DNA of 58,435 nt from positions 1-58,435 of the forward strand of contig SVTV01000020.1 in assembly GCA_015063605.1 (NCBI GenBank), read 5' to 3'. The position numbers and the translations under genes are program-made. The notes under the pieces are model-generated. The model saw only the letters and a program-made list of their open reading frames with translations, was not told the origin of the DNA and did not search any database. Below, in pieces: positions 1-8,293 of this stretch; positions within the stretch are counted from its first letter, which is position 1; each line of letters begins with the position of its first letter. This DNA comes from Oscillospiraceae bacterium. Lineage in GTDB: Bacteria; Bacillota; Clostridia; Oscillospirales; SIG627.

Positions 1-2
1 AT

Positions 3-62
3 CCTCCTTTGATGTTTTTATTGTTTGGTTGGCAGACCAACTCTATTATACATCAAAGGAGG
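3..62. repeat. Long inverted repeat (hairpin) at window start
   Basis: A perfect 13-bp inverted repeat (3-15 with 50-62, CCTCCTTTGATGT) encloses 34 bases that hold a smaller GGTTGG...CCAACC-type hairpin. The plus-strand right arm is followed by a run of T. Read on the minus strand, the enclosed segment contains a TATAAT-like box. A second hairpin (CCACCAG...CTGGTGG) lies near 97-116. This could be the end of an element outside the window or a strong terminator. The sequence does not decide. Confidence 0.5.
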
Positions 63-135
63 TATTTTTTCTTCGCATAGCTAAAGCTTTTTGGTGCCAC
101 CAGCACTGCTGGTGGTTGTTGGGACAACACTTAAG

Positions 136-160
136 ACTGCCGCACAAAATGCGGCAGCCT
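136..160 (-). terminator. Likely terminator of pfkA
   Basis: The hairpin CTGCCGCA...TGCGGCAG lies about 20 bases beyond the pfkA stop codon in its reading direction. The T-run after it is weak, so termination efficiency is uncertain. Confidence 0.5.
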
Positions 161-179
161 CGGTTAAAGTTATGTTAAC

Positions 180-1379
180 TCAGATGGATATAGCGTTATT
201 TGTCTTGTAAAGATATTCAAGCTCTGCGGTTCTGAATGCGATACGCTTCTTCATTTCTTCCACTGTTTCGGGAGAGAATTCCTCGCAAAGCTGTGCTTCC
301 GTCTTCTTGCCCTTTGTGAGGTTATCCATCTCGATGGCGTAATCAAGAGGAATGGAGACTATCTCGTTATTCTGAACGACTACAACAACGTTGTCCTTGC
401 CCTCGAGCATAAGCTCAACAGCCTTCATACCCATAAGGGAGGGCATAAATCTGTCACGGAATGTGGGGGTGCCGCCTCTCTGCATATGTGCGAGACGGAC
501 GAATTTCGTTTCAACGCCCGTTTCGTCAAATTCGGGAACGCCGATGCCTATCTTGGAGTTTATGTAGGAGCAGAGCTTTTCCGCATAAGGTGTCTTCTTG
601 CCGTCCTCATATACGGGAAGCATATTTTCGGATACCACAACGATGAATCCGCGCTTGCCTATAATGTCATTTCCGGATATCTTTCTTGCATCGAGGATCT
701 TTTCGCAAAGCTTGTCAGCCGCTTCGTAATCGAAGGAGCGGAGCTTGGGATCCGTTACCGGATCGTCAGCCTTCTTGGGATAATATTCGTTTGCGATTAT
801 TTCCGTAGCACCGCCTGCGATACCCGCTTCAACGGTAAGATATCCCGCACCTCTGCCCATTACCTCGACGATGTTGCATCTTGCATGGGATTCGCATGTG
901 TCTCTGAGGCTGTCTATTATATTGACAACAGTGTTGAGAGCCGTATCAAAGCCGATGGTGTAATCGGATGAAGCCATATCGTTGTCGATGGTTGCGGGAA
1001 TACCTATGCAGGGCATACCGTATCTTACAAGGTCACGAGCGCCTCTGAAGGTGCCGTCGCCGCCTATGGCAACTATGACGTCTATTTCCTTTTCACGGCA
1101 TACCTCGATACCCTTCTTGACGTATTCGGGGTTCATGAATTTTGTGTATCTGTCTGTGTAAAGGAATGTACCTGCTCTGTTTATTATGTTGGAAAGCTTG
1201 AATTCGTCAAGCTCGATCATATCGTCTTCAACAAGACCCTTGTATGCGTTCTTTATGCCGAACACCTTGATACCGTTATCAAGTGCCGCACGTGCAACGG
1301 CTCTTGCCGCCGCATTCATACCGGGGGCATCGCCGCCGCCTGTGATTATACCTATTGATCTTATCTTTCTTTCTGCCAT
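180..1379 (-). CDS. pfkA: ATP-dependent 6-phosphofructokinase
   Basis: Phosphorylates fructose 6-phosphate to fructose 1,6-bisphosphate in cytoplasmic glycolysis. The nucleotide loop GGGDAPG is at residues 14-20, GGDGT at 106-110, the catalytic TIDND at 130-134 and the substrate motif MGRGAGY at 174-180. Gly in GGDGT and Ala before TIDND match ATP-using enzymes. Pyrophosphate-dependent relatives carry Asp and Lys at these positions. At 399 residues it is about 80 longer than the E. coli type, with an extended stretch around residues 200-250 as in the long clostridial clade. It is monocistronic, with its own promoter and a hairpin downstream. Confidence 0.93.
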   Translation of the reverse strand: MAERKIRSIGIITGGGDAPGMNAAARAVARAALDNGIKVFGIKNAYKGLVEDDMIELDEFKLSNIINRAGTFLYTDRYTKFMNPEYVKKGIEVCREKEIDVIVAIGGDGTFRGARDLVRYGMPCIGIPATIDNDMASSDYTIGFDTALNTVVNIIDSLRDTCESHARCNIVEVMGRGAGYLTVEAGIAGGATEIIANEYYPKKADDPVTDPKLRSFDYEAADKLCEKILDARKISGNDIIGKRGFIVVVSENMLPVYEDGKKTPYAEKLCSYINSKIGIGVPEFDETGVETKFVRLAHMQRGGTPTFRDRFMPSLMGMKAVELMLEGKDNVVVVVQNNEIVSIPLDYAIEMDNLTKGKKTEAQLCEEFSPETVEEMKKRIAFRTAELEYLYKTNNAISI

Positions 1380-1441
1380 TGTTTCTGTCCGCCTTTCAAT
1401 AAAAGCCCTTATCGGCTCTGAATGTTATTTCGTATGATGAT

Positions 1442-1470
1442 ATTCTACACTTATATACAAAAAATGTCAA
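1442..1470 (-). promoter_or_regulatory. pfkA promoter
   Basis: On the minus strand, -35 TTGACA (1465-1470) is separated by exactly 17 bases from -10 TAGAAT (1442-1447). The leader before the pfkA ATG is about 55 bases. Confidence 0.8.
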
Positions 1471-1494
1471 TAAAAATTAAATGAAAATTTTATT

Positions 1495-2979
1495 TTATCT
1501 CTGCTTGCCCGTTGCCGTACCCGGATATTCATCAAGGAACCATTCCGCGGTCTTTGTTATGACAAGCTCCACTCTGTCATCATTGAAGGTAAGCGTTGTA
1601 GTCATGTTTCCGAGATAATCGTCTATAACGTATGTCCTCATGAGAAGCGTATCCTCGGATGTCCATGCAACACCGTTGAGACAGCGGTATCTTTCTCCCT
1701 TGGGAGTCCATATGCGTCTTCCGGAATAATGAGTCTCGGGGATGAATGTATCGGAGTATCTTCCCACGCCGAAGGGGAAGCGCTTCGTTCCGCGGTCCGT
1801 TTCAAATGTGAGAACTCCCATATGCTCATTGAATTCCACGGTAACGCTCTTCATACCCATTTTATTCTCTTCAAGCTCATATGTTCTTCCGTTTATCTTT
1901 TCCGCCATGGGGGAATATGCATTCCCCGCAGGGAAGCTTACCTCAAGGCTTTCGAGAATGTTTTCGAGTCTTTCAAAGGAAGCATCATCGTATTCTATGG
2001 AATCACTTTCGATCTTGTTTATGACCGTATCGAAAAGAACATCGACGAAGCCGTGGTAACCGTCCGCATCGCCCTGTGTATCGGAGGTGCAGACGAAAAT
2101 TATATCCTTATGAGGAATGACCACGCCCAGCTGACCGCCCATTCCGAGAAAAGCGAAGCCGTTGTCACGGGTGAGCCATATCTGATATCCGTAGCCTCTT
2201 CCCGAAACGGCATTCAACGTGCCGGAATAATTGTCTATCTGCTTTGAAGCAGCCGCCTTAACGTATTCTTCGCTCAAATACTGCTTTCCGTTTACCTTAC
2301 CGCCGTTTGCAAAGAGCATGGTAAATATAAGCAGGTCTCTCGTTGTGCATTCCACTCCCGAGCCGCCCCATCCGAAGCCCTCGGGTGCTTCAACGCACCA
2401 TGCATCTTCGGAAAAGCCCAATTCACGGAGAGCCTTGTCCTTGAGATATTCAAGAAAAGACTTGCCCGTTATCTTTTCCACTATAACGTCAAGAGTGTAC
2501 GAAGCGGAGGTATCATATCTGAAAAATTCTCCCGCCTTGTGGTCGGGCTCATAGGGGGGATCGAAAAATGTATCTATCCAATTTTCTCTTGTGAAAGCAT
2601 AAGTAGTGACCTTATGGCACGTTGCCATGGTGAGAAGGTGCTCCACCGTCATTTCTTTGATATAAGGATGTACCTCTTTATCCTTGGGAAGATATTCGGG
2701 AAGAAGGTCAACTATCTTGTCGCTTAAGCTTAATTTTCCTTCGTCAATAAGGAATCCCACAGCGCCCGATACGAAGCTTTTCGATACGGAATACATTCTG
2801 TGAAGTCTGTCCTTGTGAAAGGGCTTCCAATATCCTTCCGCAAAGATATTTCCCTTTCGCATCATGATAAAGCTGTGGCACATTTTTCTCTGTCTGTTTA
2901 CGGTGTTTACGTAATCTTCGACCCACGAAGGGTGTACGCCCACTTCCTCGGGGCGGCAGAATTTCAAAGTGTCCGACAT
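1495..2979 (-). CDS. Serine hydrolase, class C beta-lactamase-like
   Basis: A 494-residue member of the beta-lactamase-related serine hydrolases (CubicO/esterase type). The SxxK motif that holds the nucleophile is S64-V-S-K67 inside YSVSKSF. The second motif is Y155-D-T, where Y-x-N/S is usual. No signal peptide is apparent, so it is probably cytoplasmic. An extra C-terminal domain of about 130 residues follows the catalytic part. The start is supported by AAGGAG seven bases upstream. It sits downstream of a GH43-like gene and an aminotransferase in the same orientation, suggesting co-transcription. Its substrate (ester, amide or D-amino-acid peptide) cannot be read from the sequence. Confidence 0.85.
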   Translation of the reverse strand: MSDTLKFCRPEEVGVHPSWVEDYVNTVNRQRKMCHSFIMMRKGNIFAEGYWKPFHKDRLHRMYSVSKSFVSGAVGFLIDEGKLSLSDKIVDLLPEYLPKDKEVHPYIKEMTVEHLLTMATCHKVTTYAFTRENWIDTFFDPPYEPDHKAGEFFRYDTSASYTLDVIVEKITGKSFLEYLKDKALRELGFSEDAWCVEAPEGFGWGGSGVECTTRDLLIFTMLFANGGKVNGKQYLSEEYVKAAASKQIDNYSGTLNAVSGRGYGYQIWLTRDNGFAFLGMGGQLGVVIPHKDIIFVCTSDTQGDADGYHGFVDVLFDTVINKIESDSIEYDDASFERLENILESLEVSFPAGNAYSPMAEKINGRTYELEENKMGMKSVTVEFNEHMGVLTFETDRGTKRFPFGVGRYSDTFIPETHYSGRRIWTPKGERYRCLNGVAWTSEDTLLMRTYVIDDYLGNMTTTLTFNDDRVELVITKTAEWFLDEYPGTATGKQR

Positions 2980-3006
2980 GATATTCTCCTTAATAATATT
3001 TTACGT

Positions 3007-3915
3007 TTATTTTATTACAACTCCGTTGTTATCGAATGAAAGCTCTCCCTGCCATACGGAGACCGTATTCCATGTCACATTTGTTTCCTCTTTGTCCCAG
3101 GCATGGAAGAAAATGATATTCTTGCCCTCTTCTTCGATAACAGAGCAATGTCCCGCACCTTTTAACAGCTCATTTGCACACAAAACGGGATCTTTTGCTT
3201 TTTCCCAGGAAGAAGCGTTCAAAGGATCGTCGCCCGTAAGCAAAAGATAAGATATGCAGTAGTCCTTGCACCATGAGCCTGCAGCCGAATACAACAGATA
3301 GAATTTATCTTCGTGATGTACCCCGAAAGCACCCTCGTTTATAAAGGGCGAGCCGGGAGCACCCGTTGAGCCGAGCTTTTCCCAAGCGTATTCGGGAGAA
3401 GAGATCAATGTTCTTTCGGGATAAAGCTCAAAGGGGCTTTTCATTTCGGCGATGTAAAGGTTCTGGCATACGTTCTCACAGCCTTCCCAACCCGACCAGA
3501 TAAAATAGTTCGTGTTATTTATATTTACCACTGTGCCGTCTATCGCCCATTTATCGGAAGCATCGGTTATCTTTCCGTGCATTTTATAAGGCAAAACAGG
3601 ATCGTCGGAGCCGTTTTCGAGAGCGTACATTCTGTGATTATGGTTATTCCCGTCATCGCACGCCACGTATATATAGCACTTCCCGTCTATGATATGAAGT
3701 TCGGGTGCCCATAATTGCTTTGAGTATTCCTTGCCTTCTTCGGGAACATATACCTCTGTTCCTTCCGCTTTTGCCAAAGCCTCCAAGGAATCGGCACACG
3801 CTATAAATACGGAATCCGAGCTTTCGGTATAGCATCGATAGTATTTGCCGTGATGCTTTGTAATAAATGGATCTCTCGGCGCAGAGTTCCCCGATGAGTT
3901 AATAAATTTTTTCAT
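3007..3915 (-). CDS. GH43-like five-bladed beta-propeller glycosidase
   Basis: A 302-residue protein with glycoside hydrolase family 43 hallmarks: RDPF near the N-terminus with the candidate base D15, WAPELH at 69-74, the candidate pKa modulator D126 in AIDGTV, and the candidate acid E194 in FINEG. Members of the family remove arabinose or xylose from plant polysaccharide side chains. No signal peptide is seen, so it would act on imported oligosaccharides. That fits the xylulokinase encoded 1.2 kb away on the opposite strand. The ribosome site is AAAGGA, seven bases from the start. The specific linkage is unknown. Confidence 0.82.
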   Translation of the reverse strand: MKKFINSSGNSAPRDPFITKHHGKYYRCYTESSDSVFIACADSLEALAKAEGTEVYVPEEGKEYSKQLWAPELHIIDGKCYIYVACDDGNNHNHRMYALENGSDDPVLPYKMHGKITDASDKWAIDGTVVNINNTNYFIWSGWEGCENVCQNLYIAEMKSPFELYPERTLISSPEYAWEKLGSTGAPGSPFINEGAFGVHHEDKFYLLYSAAGSWCKDYCISYLLLTGDDPLNASSWEKAKDPVLCANELLKGAGHCSVIEEEGKNIIFFHAWDKEETNVTWNTVSVWQGELSFDNNGVVIK

Positions 3916-3954
3916 ATCGTTATCCTTTACTATGTGAAGTGTCGAATGAAGTTA

Positions 3955-4803
3955 TCAGAGTCTTACGCCTGTCTGACGTGCAACCTCGTCAAGAAGGAGT
4001 CCCTGAAGCTTTTCCGCAAGCGCTCTGTCCTTACCGCCCACATCTTCACCGTCTATATTATAAACGTAAAGAATATTTTTCGTGGTACTGCAAAGGATGA
4101 TCTCATCCGCCGCCTTCAATTCGTCGGTGGTAAATTCCTTTACGGTAACGGGGATGGAGTTTTCCTCGCAAAGCTTTATGATAACGGCTCTTGTGATGCT
4201 CGGAAGTATCAATTCGTCAAGGGGAGGAACGACGAGAGCGCCGTTTTTCAGCATAAGTATACTGCTGTGCGCCGCCTCGGTAACTCTGCCCTTTCTGTTG
4301 AGGAGAGCCTCCGTATACCCGTTTGCGGTAGCCTTCTGTGCGGCAAATACGTTGGGCATAAGATTGGTGGTCTTTATATTGCAGTATTGGAATCTCAGGT
4401 CTTCAATGCTCATAAGGGATGCTCTCTTATCCTTGGGAGCAAGCTTCTGAGCGGAGATGAACATGATGAGATTGGGAGTTGCGTTTTCGGGATACTCGTG
4501 CTTTCTGGGAGCCGCACCTCTCGTTACCTGGAGATAGAGCATCGCCGCATCACTGTCGCAATAGGAGATAAGTCTCGCAATTTCCTTTTTCAGCTCTTCT
4601 CTATCCATGGTGAAGGCTATTTCAGCCAATTTACAGCTGTTGTACAATCTGTCCAGATGAAGATCCAATGCAAAGGGAGTTCCCTTGAGCACCAGAACCG
4701 CATCGTATATGGCGTCACCGTAAAAAACAGAGCGGTCGCAAAGGGGTATCTTCATTTCCGAAAGCTCGCCGATCTCTCCGTTAAAATATCCTGTGGTTTT
4801 CAT
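3955..4803 (-). CDS. Class IV aminotransferase, D-amino-acid transaminase-like
   Basis: A 282-residue fold-type IV PLP enzyme. The PLP lysine is K144 in CNIKTTNLMPN, matching the D-alanine/branched-chain/aminodeoxychorismate-lyase superfamily. Further family signatures are the N-terminal GYFNGE, DRSVFYGDAIYD (23-34) and VTEAAHSSI near 178. The overall pattern is closest to D-amino-acid aminotransferase, which makes D-glutamate or D-alanine for peptidoglycan, but a branched-chain role is not excluded. It is the first gene of an apparent minus-strand unit with the GH43-like and serine hydrolase genes. Confidence 0.8.
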   Translation of the reverse strand: MKTTGYFNGEIGELSEMKIPLCDRSVFYGDAIYDAVLVLKGTPFALDLHLDRLYNSCKLAEIAFTMDREELKKEIARLISYCDSDAAMLYLQVTRGAAPRKHEYPENATPNLIMFISAQKLAPKDKRASLMSIEDLRFQYCNIKTTNLMPNVFAAQKATANGYTEALLNRKGRVTEAAHSSILMLKNGALVVPPLDELILPSITRAVIIKLCEENSIPVTVKEFTTDELKAADEIILCSTTKNILYVYNIDGEDVGGKDRALAEKLQGLLLDEVARQTGVRL

Positions 4804-4898
4804 TTTCTTTATCCTTTTTTATGTTAATGTGAATCGTATTTTTTCTGTTTTTTCGCTGCCTCGCTGCGTTACCGCAGTCAAGACACGAACACATTATA

Positions 4899-4927
4899 AT
4901 TATAACACAATATGAAGCGCAGTGCAA
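4899..4927 (-). promoter_or_regulatory. Promoter of the aminotransferase unit
   Basis: On the minus strand, -35 TTGCAC (4922-4927), a 17-base spacer and -10 TATAAT (4899-4904). It leaves a leader of about 90 bases before the aminotransferase start at 4803. Confidence 0.7.
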
Positions 4928-5018
4928 TAGTTAATGTGCGGTTCTGACTTATACGGCAGGCAAAATTCCGTTTGCCGTAAACAATAATTTTTCAAAAACG
5001 GTAAATAGAAATTTCATC

Positions 5019-5047
5019 TTGACAAATATGATCCCTGATAATATAAT
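5019..5047 (+). promoter_or_regulatory. xylB promoter
   Basis: -35 TTGACA (5019-5024), 17-base spacer, -10 TATAAT (5042-5047). The xylB ATG is at 5081, preceded by AAAGGA. No clear XylR operator was recognised. Confidence 0.82.
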
Positions 5048-5080
5048 AGATCCAAAGCTTACAAAGGATCGATAACACAT

Positions 5081-6595
5081 ATGAATAAATATCTTCTCGG
5101 CATCGATGTGGGAACATCGTCCTGCAAGGTGTCACTTTTTACAAAAAACGGTGAGACCGTTTCTTCGGCTTCATCCGCATACGAGGTGTCATATCCCCAT
5201 CCGGGATGGGCGCAGCAGGATCCCGAGGATTGGTGGGAAGGCGTTTGCCGTGCTCTGAATAAAATGTGGAAGTCTTCCCGTATAGATCCGCGGGACGTTG
5301 CCGCCGTGGGAATAAGCGGTCAGAGCTGGTCTGCCGTTGCGATAGACGAAAACGGAAATGTGTTATGCCCCTCGCCCATATGGACGGACACACGCTCTGC
5401 GGATATCTGCAAGAGGATCTCCGACAGAGTGGGTGAGGAGCGTATTTTCAGCCTTTGCAAGAACGCCTTGAATCCTACATATACCACGGGCAAGGTGCTT
5501 TACCTGAAAGAGAATGCACCCGAAATATTTGCAAAAACAAGATACATACTTCAATCCAACAGCTATATTGCGTTTCGTCTGACGGGAGAGATATCCCAGG
5601 ATGTAAGCCAGGGCTACGGATGGCATTGCTATGATATGGAAAACGGAAAATGGGACGAAGAGATTTCGGAGCTTCTCGGGATACCGTCAAGCCTTCTGCC
5701 TCCTGTCTTTTCCTGTGAATCCATTATCGGAGAGGTAACCGCGGAAGCCTCGAATAGAACGGGGCTTGCTTCGGGAACACCTGTAGCTGCGGGCGGTCTC
5801 GACGCCGCTTGCGCCACGCTGGGTGCGGGAGTAACGGAAAACGGACAGACTCAGGAGCAGGGCGGTCAGGCGGGAGGGATGAGCATCTGCACAGACCGTG
5901 TATTCGCCGATCCCCGATTGATAACGGGAGCTCACGTTGTACCGGGAAGATGGCTTTTGCAGGGCGGTACCGTGGGAGGCGGAGGAGTGATGAATTGGCT
6001 GGAGCGTGAATTCGGGATCTCCGAAAGAGAGCATGCCGCCGAAAGAGGCGCTTCATCCTTCGAACAGCTTGACAGACTTGCGGAAAAGACACCTCCCGGA
6101 TGTGACGGAGTGATCTTTCTTCCCTATATGGCGGGAGAGCGCACCCCCATATGGGATCCGAAGGCAAAGGGCGTTTTTTACGGTCTCGATTTTTCAAAGA
6201 CACGGGCACATATGATACGTGCGGGAATGGAGGGCGTTGCCTTTTCTCTGAGGCACAATCTTGACATTGCCGAAAGTGCGGGAGCTTCGGTGGACGTTCT
6301 TTATTCCACGGGCGGTGCGGCAAATTCTCTTCTTTGGACACAGATAAAAGCCGATGTTACGGGAAAGACTGTGATCGTGCCATCCTCCGATACGGCATCC
6401 TCCTGGGGAGCAGCTATCCTTGCGGGAGTGGGCTGCGGTGTCTTTTCAACCTTTGACGAAGCGGTAAAGGGCAGCGTTAAGCATATCCGCCGCCACGAGC
6501 CCGATGCGGAAATGACACAGGTCTATTCCGAAGCTTACGAAACATACCTTAAGCTGTATCCCGCTTTAAAGGACATAATGCAAGGGGGAAAATGA
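5081..6595 (+). CDS. xylB: Xylulokinase (FGGY carbohydrate kinase)
   Basis: Phosphorylates D-xylulose at the expense of ATP, feeding pentose into the pentose-phosphate pathway. The 504 residues match the usual length. Visible motifs are the N-terminal phosphate loop GIDVGTSS (7-14), WTDTRS around residue 120, and the C-terminal FGGY signature ending in TGGAANSLLWTQ (about 409-420). It has its own promoter. Oddity: the last 52 bases before the TGA (6542-6593) recur perfectly at 14061-14112. A diverged copy of the AANSLLWT codons sits just before that second copy, so a minus-strand island is bracketed by xylB sequence. Confidence 0.92.
   Translation: MNKYLLGIDVGTSSCKVSLFTKNGETVSSASSAYEVSYPHPGWAQQDPEDWWEGVCRALNKMWKSSRIDPRDVAAVGISGQSWSAVAIDENGNVLCPSPIWTDTRSADICKRISDRVGEERIFSLCKNALNPTYTTGKVLYLKENAPEIFAKTRYILQSNSYIAFRLTGEISQDVSQGYGWHCYDMENGKWDEEISELLGIPSSLLPPVFSCESIIGEVTAEASNRTGLASGTPVAAGGLDAACATLGAGVTENGQTQEQGGQAGGMSICTDRVFADPRLITGAHVVPGRWLLQGGTVGGGGVMNWLEREFGISEREHAAERGASSFEQLDRLAEKTPPGCDGVIFLPYMAGERTPIWDPKAKGVFYGLDFSKTRAHMIRAGMEGVAFSLRHNLDIAESAGASVDVLYSTGGAANSLLWTQIKADVTGKTVIVPSSDTASSWGAAILAGVGCGVFSTFDEAVKGSVKHIRRHEPDAEMTQVYSEAYETYLKLYPALKDIMQGGK
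6542..6593 (+). repeat. 52-bp direct repeat, copy 1 (3' end of xylB)
   Basis: Identical at every position to 14061-14112. This copy encodes the last residues of XylB, ending in ...QGGK, and runs into the TGA stop. The two copies are about 7.5 kb apart and enclose the seven-gene island. Confidence 0.95.
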
Positions 6596-6686
6596 GATGG
6601 CAGTATCCCATTTTCCCCGACAATCATACAATATGTAAGAGTGAAAAATATTAATTACACAAGCAAGAACGCATAATTTCATTTGG

Positions 6687-7190
6687 TTAAGTGTTTTTTC
6701 TATCGCTTTGGTCTGCAGCTGCTTTTTTTCCGCACCTTACTGTAAACCAAACGGCTGTCGTCAATAAAGCGAGAAAAAGCATGGCTATAAAAGTAAAAAT
6801 TGAAAGTTTCTTTAAAGCCATATCAAATATAAAAACGAATACGAGATCAAAAGTGAAAAGGATAGCTTGCATCCTCATATATTTCCAAGAACGTTTTGCG
6901 GGCAGCATAATAAAGAGTCGGGCATACATGAGTATATACGATCCGTACAATCCCATCTTAAACAGAACACTTCTCGTATCAACATTTAAGTTGAAAAGCG
7001 CAAATTCAATTTTCGCAGGCAAAACTTGATAGAAGGGTAAAGCTTCTAAAAAGTTTATAAATGTGTCATTGTCTGTTTTTATAAAATAGGAAGGAAGCGC
7101 CAACTCATTCAAGAGCATTAAAAAGAGCGTTTCCATCATTATTGCAATTATTCCTATTCTAAAGTACTTGTAAATAGCTTTGTAGTTCAT
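6687..7190 (-). CDS. Small multi-span membrane protein, unknown
   Basis: I do not recognise a family. The 167-residue protein has about four hydrophobic segments (roughly 8-30, 83-103, 112-131 and 135-156) and a charged C-terminal tail, so it is likely an integral membrane protein. AGAGG lies about six bases before the ATG. It is the last gene of the minus-strand island between the xylB repeats, 115 bases beyond the second X-family gene. It may be translated from that unit or be independent. Its base composition is A/T-rich like the rest of the island. Confidence 0.6.
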   Translation of the reverse strand: MNYKAIYKYFRIGIIAIMMETLFLMLLNELALPSYFIKTDNDTFINFLEALPFYQVLPAKIEFALFNLNVDTRSVLFKMGLYGSYILMYARLFIMLPAKRSWKYMRMQAILFTFDLVFVFIFDMALKKLSIFTFIAMLFLALLTTAVWFTVRCGKKAAADQSDRKNT

Positions 7191-7305
7191 TTCAACCTCT
7201 GCTTTTGAGTATTGTCCCCGGTTAACATTCCTTTAAACTCTTTAATTTAATCCAAGCTGTAACATCAATTATGCGCTAAAGCATCATTTTAACGCTTATA
7301 TTTAC

Positions 7306-8223
7306 TTAAACGCCTTCGAATATAACTTTAGCTATTGAGGATAGCATCATTTCAAAATTGGAGATTTTTCTCTCATGCGGATGGAGACATGTCTTTGGAG
7401 CTGTATTTATCTCGACATCGTTTGTTAAGATTATATTAAAACAGTATTTTTTATTATTTTCGTCAAGAATTTTTCTGAGCTCTTCCATGTGGCTGTCATC
7501 CTCGGTTATGAGTATAACGGTGATTTTTTGCTCCAATTTGATATCTATATCAAAAGGTTCCGGATAACTGAGAACACTGTTCATTCGTTTGAGCTTGGCT
7601 ATCAGGTCGGCTATTGAGTTTTCTGTTCTCCTAACGGATTCAATGAAAATGGTTTCGCTGTCAAAGTTTACACGCGCCACAGGTCTGAAGATCTTATCAT
7701 TCTTTTTCGAAGAGTTTGTGTTTGAGACAATACTGGAAACGATTATTGATTTAGCTCTTTGCGAATAGTTTTGAGAAATCACAAGCTGGAGGGCTGCTAA
7801 TATTTTTTTTATTCCTATTGCATCAAGACCGTTAAGATATTCCAAAAGATTAGCTTCTTTTTCTACGGTTTCGAGAAACAATTCTCCTTGTGTACCTATT
7901 TTGTAAACTTCAACTACGGAAATTTCCATAGGTGAGATAAGCTCTATTTTTGAAAGATATCCTGCGGCGAAGAGTTTATTCAGCGAAGTGCTAATTTCAT
8001 TAATATCCGCCTGTTCCGGATAGAGCTGTAAGAAGAGCTCATGTAAAAGTGTATCGGTGGCAAACAACATTTCGTTGATCGTAAGTATAACCAATTCATC
8101 TGTGTAAGACAATATCTGTGTATCACAAATGTCGTTGTTTTGAACAACCTTCACCTTTTCTGCAGGATATATCGCAAATGGCGACTTTGGTGTAACAGGT
8201 ATATTAAAAGCGTTATTTTTCAT
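7306..8223 (-). CDS. X-family protein (copy 2), winged-helix plus C-terminal alpha/beta domain
   Basis: A 305-residue paralogue of the product of 11771-12676. The N-terminal halves align from the first residues (MKNNAFN/MTNNVIN, then SPFAxxxAEK). Both carry a winged-helix-like stretch of the form DINEIxxSLxKLxxAGYLxK. Both then have FRPxAxxxF, VESVRRT, and a strand-helix-strand region resembling the C-terminal part of replication-relaxation-type proteins. That relationship is my inference. The ATG at 8223 is chosen over the upstream GTG at 8301 because the paralogue starts there and AAGGGG precedes it. It follows the Sel1/HEPN-like gene by 70 bases and closes that unit. Function unknown, possibly a DNA-binding regulator or adaptor. 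Confidence 0.6.
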   Translation of the reverse strand: MKNNAFNIPVTPKSPFAIYPAEKVKVVQNNDICDTQILSYTDELVILTINEMLFATDTLLHELFLQLYPEQADINEISTSLNKLFAAGYLSKIELISPMEISVVEVYKIGTQGELFLETVEKEANLLEYLNGLDAIGIKKILAALQLVISQNYSQRAKSIIVSSIVSNTNSSKKNDKIFRPVARVNFDSETIFIESVRRTENSIADLIAKLKRMNSVLSYPEPFDIDIKLEQKITVILITEDDSHMEELRKILDENNKKYCFNIILTNDVEINTAPKTCLHPHERKISNFEMMLSSIAKVIFEGV

Positions 8224-8293
8224 GTTTTCCCCTTTATTTATTAATAAATTGCTCCTTAGACGATATGACGTGCACGGAATACACAAGCCTCTT

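Noticed and set aside
3934..4827. A long plus-strand frame opposite the class IV aminotransferase
   Set aside because: The minus strand encodes a complete PLP enzyme with K144. The plus frame has no motif and no ribosome site.
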